A stretch of DNA of 64,000 bases, taken from contig CM068317.1 in NCBI GenBank assembly GCA_034766995.1, forward strand, positions 30,516,001 to 30,580,000, given 5' to 3'. This document shows positions 59,782-64,000 of this stretch, one piece after another. Position 1 is the first letter of the stretch; each line of letters begins with the position of its first letter. The position numbers were made by a program, and so were the translations under genes. The notes beneath the pieces were generated by a model. The model was not told where the DNA came from, did not search any database, and saw only the letters and a list, made by a program, of their open reading frames with translations. This DNA is from Acanthacorydalis orientalis. Taxonomy: Eukaryota > Arthropoda > Insecta > Megaloptera > Corydalidae.

Positions 59782-60047
59782 TATATCAAATGTATTATAA
59801 TTATAGACGTTACCTGAGCAAGACAATAATTAAGAAACGGGGAATGAAGAATTTTTTCTTGGAATCACCAGTAGTGTTCGTACTTAAGTAAAATTAGTTT
59901 ATTATTTTATTATCATCACGTCTATCAAACACGACATAATCATTGCTTATAAAACCTTCAATAAAATTAAGCGTTTTGAGAGACATGTTTGCAATATTAT
60001 AAGGATGTAGGTTGCTAATGATGATTATGAATTGTGCATATAATATA

Positions 60048-60049
<2 letters not shown>

Positions 60050-60087
<38 letters not shown>
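60050..60087. repeat. (TA)n microsatellite
   Basis: Uninterrupted, about 18 units. Confidence 0.9.
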
Positions 60088-60089
<2 letters not shown>

Positions 60090-60844
60090 TTATTATTATA
60101 AATAGTTTTATTATTCAATAAAAACAATTATAAATTTTATTTTTTTAAGAAAATATATTTAACAGTATATAATATTTAACAGATATTATTTTATCAATTA
60201 TACCATTATATATATATATATAACTTCTACATTCTTTACATTTATGTAAACATCACAACAGTATTTCTGATTTTCCAGTCTATAGTACATTTAATTGCAA
60301 CATGCTACATTTTATTTTTTTTAATACTTAAATAAAGTTAAAACATTAAGTATGTTTACGTGGAAATTAATTTCATGATAGTAATACTGAGGTCTTTTAT
60401 ATGATCGACAAGTGTTTACACTTCAGTTAAGAAATTGATTATGCGAAACTTTCAATTCTCATATAAACAAACAAATCTTTGATATGAAAGCATTTACATC
60501 CCAGTTAAATTGAAGCAGTCGATGAAAATTATTCAACGAAACAAAAATATCACTGTTGATTTGTGTACTTGTAAACTTATTGCTATGAATCAATTTTCAA
60601 ATTTTTTTTCATAAATACAGTAAACAGAAACTGCTTGTTGTTTTCTAGATTTACACACTGTTAAAATATTTAATATTTCATTGGATATTTTATAGAATAA
60701 ATAATATAATATTATATTTCTATATTATTTATATATTATATTTCTATGCAATATTATATATAAATAATATAATATTTCATAGAAATACTTAATATTTCAT
60801 TTATTATTTTATTTCGAAAATAAGGATGTTATTAAAAAAATATG

Positions 60845-61060
60845 AAATTTCGAACTGGTATATTCTAGAATTAGCACCACCTGATTTTTATATGTTAGAA
60901 TTTGTGTAAAATAATTTGAATAATAATCGTATAAAAATACATATAAAATTCATTTATATACAAATTTAGCAATGACACATTGCAGAAATTTGAGGTCTGA
61001 ATTAAAAGTATAATAACGACCGCATTGAAAACCTAAAGAAACTTTACAGTTTTTCAGTAA
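60845..61060 (+). pseudogene. Possible mariner C-terminal relic
   Basis: With one frameshift, the sequence reads YS-x-LAPPDFYMLEFV, stop, NNLNNNR, which resembles the YSPDLAP-D segment and following residues of mariner transposases. It is short and badly decayed, and no termini were seen. Confidence 0.35.
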
Positions 61061-61624
61061 CTCTTTATTTTTAAACAATAGTAAACTTCCATTTCTATTT
61101 TTTTATAACGTTATTTTTAAACAAAGATGCAATACGTAATTCAATTTTGAAAGAAAAACAGCTTATTCATATGTAAAAGTTCAAAGCATCATGTGCTAAA
61201 ACAAATTGAATACACACAATATTTGTATATATTTACTTATGCATAAAACGTTATTTCAGTAAAAGCTTTCAGACGCATTCGTCAACTGAAAATTCAAATG
61301 GAACAAAACCACATATATGTAAACATTTTATGTAAGCGCGTTGATACAAAAATATATAATAAAAAACGGGATATTTTTAAATCGGTGCAATGGTTTATTT
61401 TCAGTTTGATTTCAAGTAATTTTTGCATCCTGTTTATTTTTTTAATGTACCCAGATCGATGATACGATTGTCTGAAGCATATATTTCATTGTTGTTATTG
61501 TTGAAATGTAGTTCAAGCGGATGCACATTTTTACAGTTATCTTTATAAATAATAGATGTTTTATGTTTAATTCTAAATGTAATCTAGATGTATCTTTTAT
61601 TAACTCGTATATACATTTTTATAC

Positions 61625-61626
61625 AT

Positions 61627-61695
<69 letters not shown>
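61625..61695. repeat. (CA)n(TA)n microsatellite
   Basis: About 12 CA units run straight into about 22 TA units. Confidence 0.95.
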
Positions 61696-61696
<1 letters not shown>

Positions 61697-63736
61697 CATA
61701 AATTCACAAGAGAGAGAGATTACACAATATAATCCTAAATGAATATCAAAACAATATAATGTGTCGTAAAATTTTCAAGTAAAAATTTAATGTACCTACA
61801 ATTTACATATAGCGCATATTTTTATTTTTGTACAAGTACTTGAAATATGCGAAAGATAGAAAAAAAGTATCTTTATAATTTAAAAAGTATTATATTTAGT
61901 AAAAAAATATTTCCTTTCACAAATTAATTTTTTATTGGTAGTGTGCCGTAAACTCCTTATTGCACCTGTCTTCATTTGAATGCTTCAAAATAGAAAATCT
62001 GAGAATTCTAATATACAATCAAAATGTTTTAAATGTATTGTTTTTTGTGTTTGTCTTCATGCGAGACTTGCAAGTATTTTCATATTATTTATGTGTTGTC
62101 AGATCAAGATCGATATTAATTTTAACAGTTCAGTTCATTTTATATTTTTATCATTACATTCAAGCGATTGAACATAGCATTGATTTAGGTTTAAATAAGA
62201 GATGGTTCAAAACTTAGGTGTCCGATCGAGGTGCGTTTTTATTGTTTATACGTATTCGAGTGCTAATGGGATTAACTGCCGAGAAAACTCTAAATACCAA
62301 TCTACCTGTCTTTTATTCGCCCCAAAAAACAAAAAATATTCCCAAATTCGGTATTAGCATAATTTTAATTTAAATATTACTTATATTAAGTAACTAAGAC
62401 TATAATTTCTTTGTATAAAAAGAAAACACGAGTTCCGACATTCAAAAGAGTACAAAACATATTTCAAAATAATTTCCCATACAAACTATAGATATTAGTA
62501 TCAAAGATTCAATTGAAAAATCCTTATATTTTAGATTTTTGTGCTTTTTATAGAAAGTAAAAACTAAGTTTGGTGTAATCAAAAATAAAAATTTGCCAAT
62601 ATTAACCTTTTCACTCCCAAACTATTGATCTATTAATGAAAATGCATTGTAATATAAATGTTTGAGAGCAAAAAGAATAAAAATACTAGTGTTAATCAGA
62701 AATGTCATCTGTAATGATATAATATGTTTAGGTTTATTACAATCATGTCGACATATCACGTCTTTAGGTAGACATTTTATATTTATTGAGATATTCAAGA
62801 CAGAACTGTTAAAGAATAGAATTGAGAAATAAATATACAATACAGAATATTACGAGTAAGAAGTTCGTTTGAAATAAATTAAACGTTTAAAATTGTCTTT
62901 TTGAGTAAACATTTTTTTAAAAAAAATTTTTAAACATATATAAAGATTGTTTTATGTTATTTGATATATGTTACAGAATTTAATTCGAACATACAGCCTA
63001 TAGAGCTGGAATAATTTTATAAAAAATAAGTATATTAGATCCACGTCCGGAAATATACCATTATCACAGTATAGCCATTTGTTCAGCAATTTTTATTATA
63101 AAATAAAAATTCTTTTCAAATCATTTGTAATATGTTTATTATGCAATCTAGCAATTTATGATAAATTTATATTTTTTTGCAATCTATTTTAAAATAATCA
63201 ATAAGATTTTTAATTGAAATACTTTGAAAAATCGCTTTTTTTATTTTTGATGAATTGTAAATCCATACGTTTGATATTCCATTAATTCGAAAACCGTACT
63301 TTTATGTAGTTCATTATCTGTAGTATCAGAATTTTTGGTAAAAGATAATATCTTTTTTTATATTTGAATTTTATGCAATTATTTTTTCTTCAATGTATAA
63401 CAAACGGTAACAAAAATGGGAAAAAAGGATTTATTATTTTTAAAATAAAGAAAAATTTATTTAGTTTTGTTAATTTATATTGATTTCTTTAGTATTTATA
63501 TAATTTCAATGAACAATAAAGACTCCAAATGAGTGTACTTCGATAATGACGCATTTCCGGACCATGTGTCTAATTGACTTTTTTTATAAAGTTAACCTAA
63601 CTGCATACTCTGTAAGTGTAGAGCATAGTCACTGTAGCTCTTTGTATTTAGAAAAAAAATTTTCTGAAAAAAACAACATTCTATAAAAGAATATTACATA
63701 AACGATCCGAAACACTATCTAATGGAAACTATTTTC

Positions 63737-63738
<2 letters not shown>

Positions 63739-63775
<37 letters not shown>
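63739..63775. repeat. (TA)n microsatellite
   Basis: Uninterrupted, about 17 units. Confidence 0.9.
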
Positions 63776-63780
<5 letters not shown>

Positions 63781-64000
63781 TAAATATAGTAAAAAGTAAA
63801 AAATAAGAATCGTTTTAAATGTATGATAAAAATAATACACATTTCTGTTATAAAAAATATATAAAAAAAGAAATACAGAACTGTTGAAAACAAAATGTTC
63901 AATTCTTTCACTTATAGCTTGAAAAAAACATGTAAATAAAACGAGAAAATATATAATTTATGTCATAAATATGACGTCTGACTAGAGTAACATTCTTACA

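Larger units (their letters stand above)
61060..64000. other. Terminal stretch without recognised genes
   Basis: AT-rich DNA with (CA)n(TA)n arrays at 61625-61695 and 63739-63772. A short unusual segment at 63525-63640 looks like dispersed repeat. The open frames at 61960-62217 show no family resemblance. Confidence 0.5.

Overview
This window is nuclear DNA from an insect. It is very AT-rich, has long introns, insect-type splice sites, Tc1/mariner transposase relics and dozens of (TA)n arrays. The order cannot be fixed from the sequence alone. Nothing indicates a prokaryotic, organellar or viral contig, so there are no operons, ribosome binding sites or CRISPR arrays to annotate. Two protein-coding genes can be reconstructed exon by exon with matching splice phases.

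Left part (1-11.1 kb, + strand): the 3' end of a BTB-less portion of a Pipsqueak-family transcription factor, best read as bric-a-brac (bab). Three exons (3893-3955, 6159-6281, 10436-11100) join in phase 1. They encode a short linker, an AT-hook-like GRPKG motif, one psq helix-turn-helix and a low-complexity tail. The BTB domain must lie upstream of the window.

Middle (11.1-31.6 kb): about 20 kb of intergenic DNA between the convergent genes. It holds TA arrays, two palindromic MITE-like copies, small hairpins and a deleted mariner copy, with no supportable gene.

Right part (31.6-49.9 kb, - strand): a complete long-chain acyl-CoA synthetase (ACSL1/5/6 type) in ten coding exons with a predicted protein of 663 aa. 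Exon 1 is separated from exon 2 by a 12.5-kb intron. It starts MPCCNCC..., a cysteine cluster in place of the usual N-terminal membrane anchor. The large intron carries mariner and LINE relics and several unexplained GC-richer islands, some of which could be alternative first exons.

Far right (49.9-64 kb): upstream or intergenic DNA with two larger mariner pseudogenes (55.6-56.3 kb and 58.8-59.8 kb), a weak third relic near 60.9 kb, a 285-bp tandem duplication, MITE-like copies and many TA arrays.

The two genes have no obvious shared pathway: one is a nuclear DNA-binding developmental regulator and the other a lipid-activating membrane-associated enzyme. No convincing new multi-gene system is present. 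The most interesting unexplained signals are a palindromic repeat with a hammerhead-ribozyme-like core (about 300-560), a pre-miRNA-like hairpin (48642-48744), a GC-rich tandem motif (44591-44664), a ten-copy non-autonomous repeat family, and GC islands at 38.7, 44.3 and 54.5 kb.
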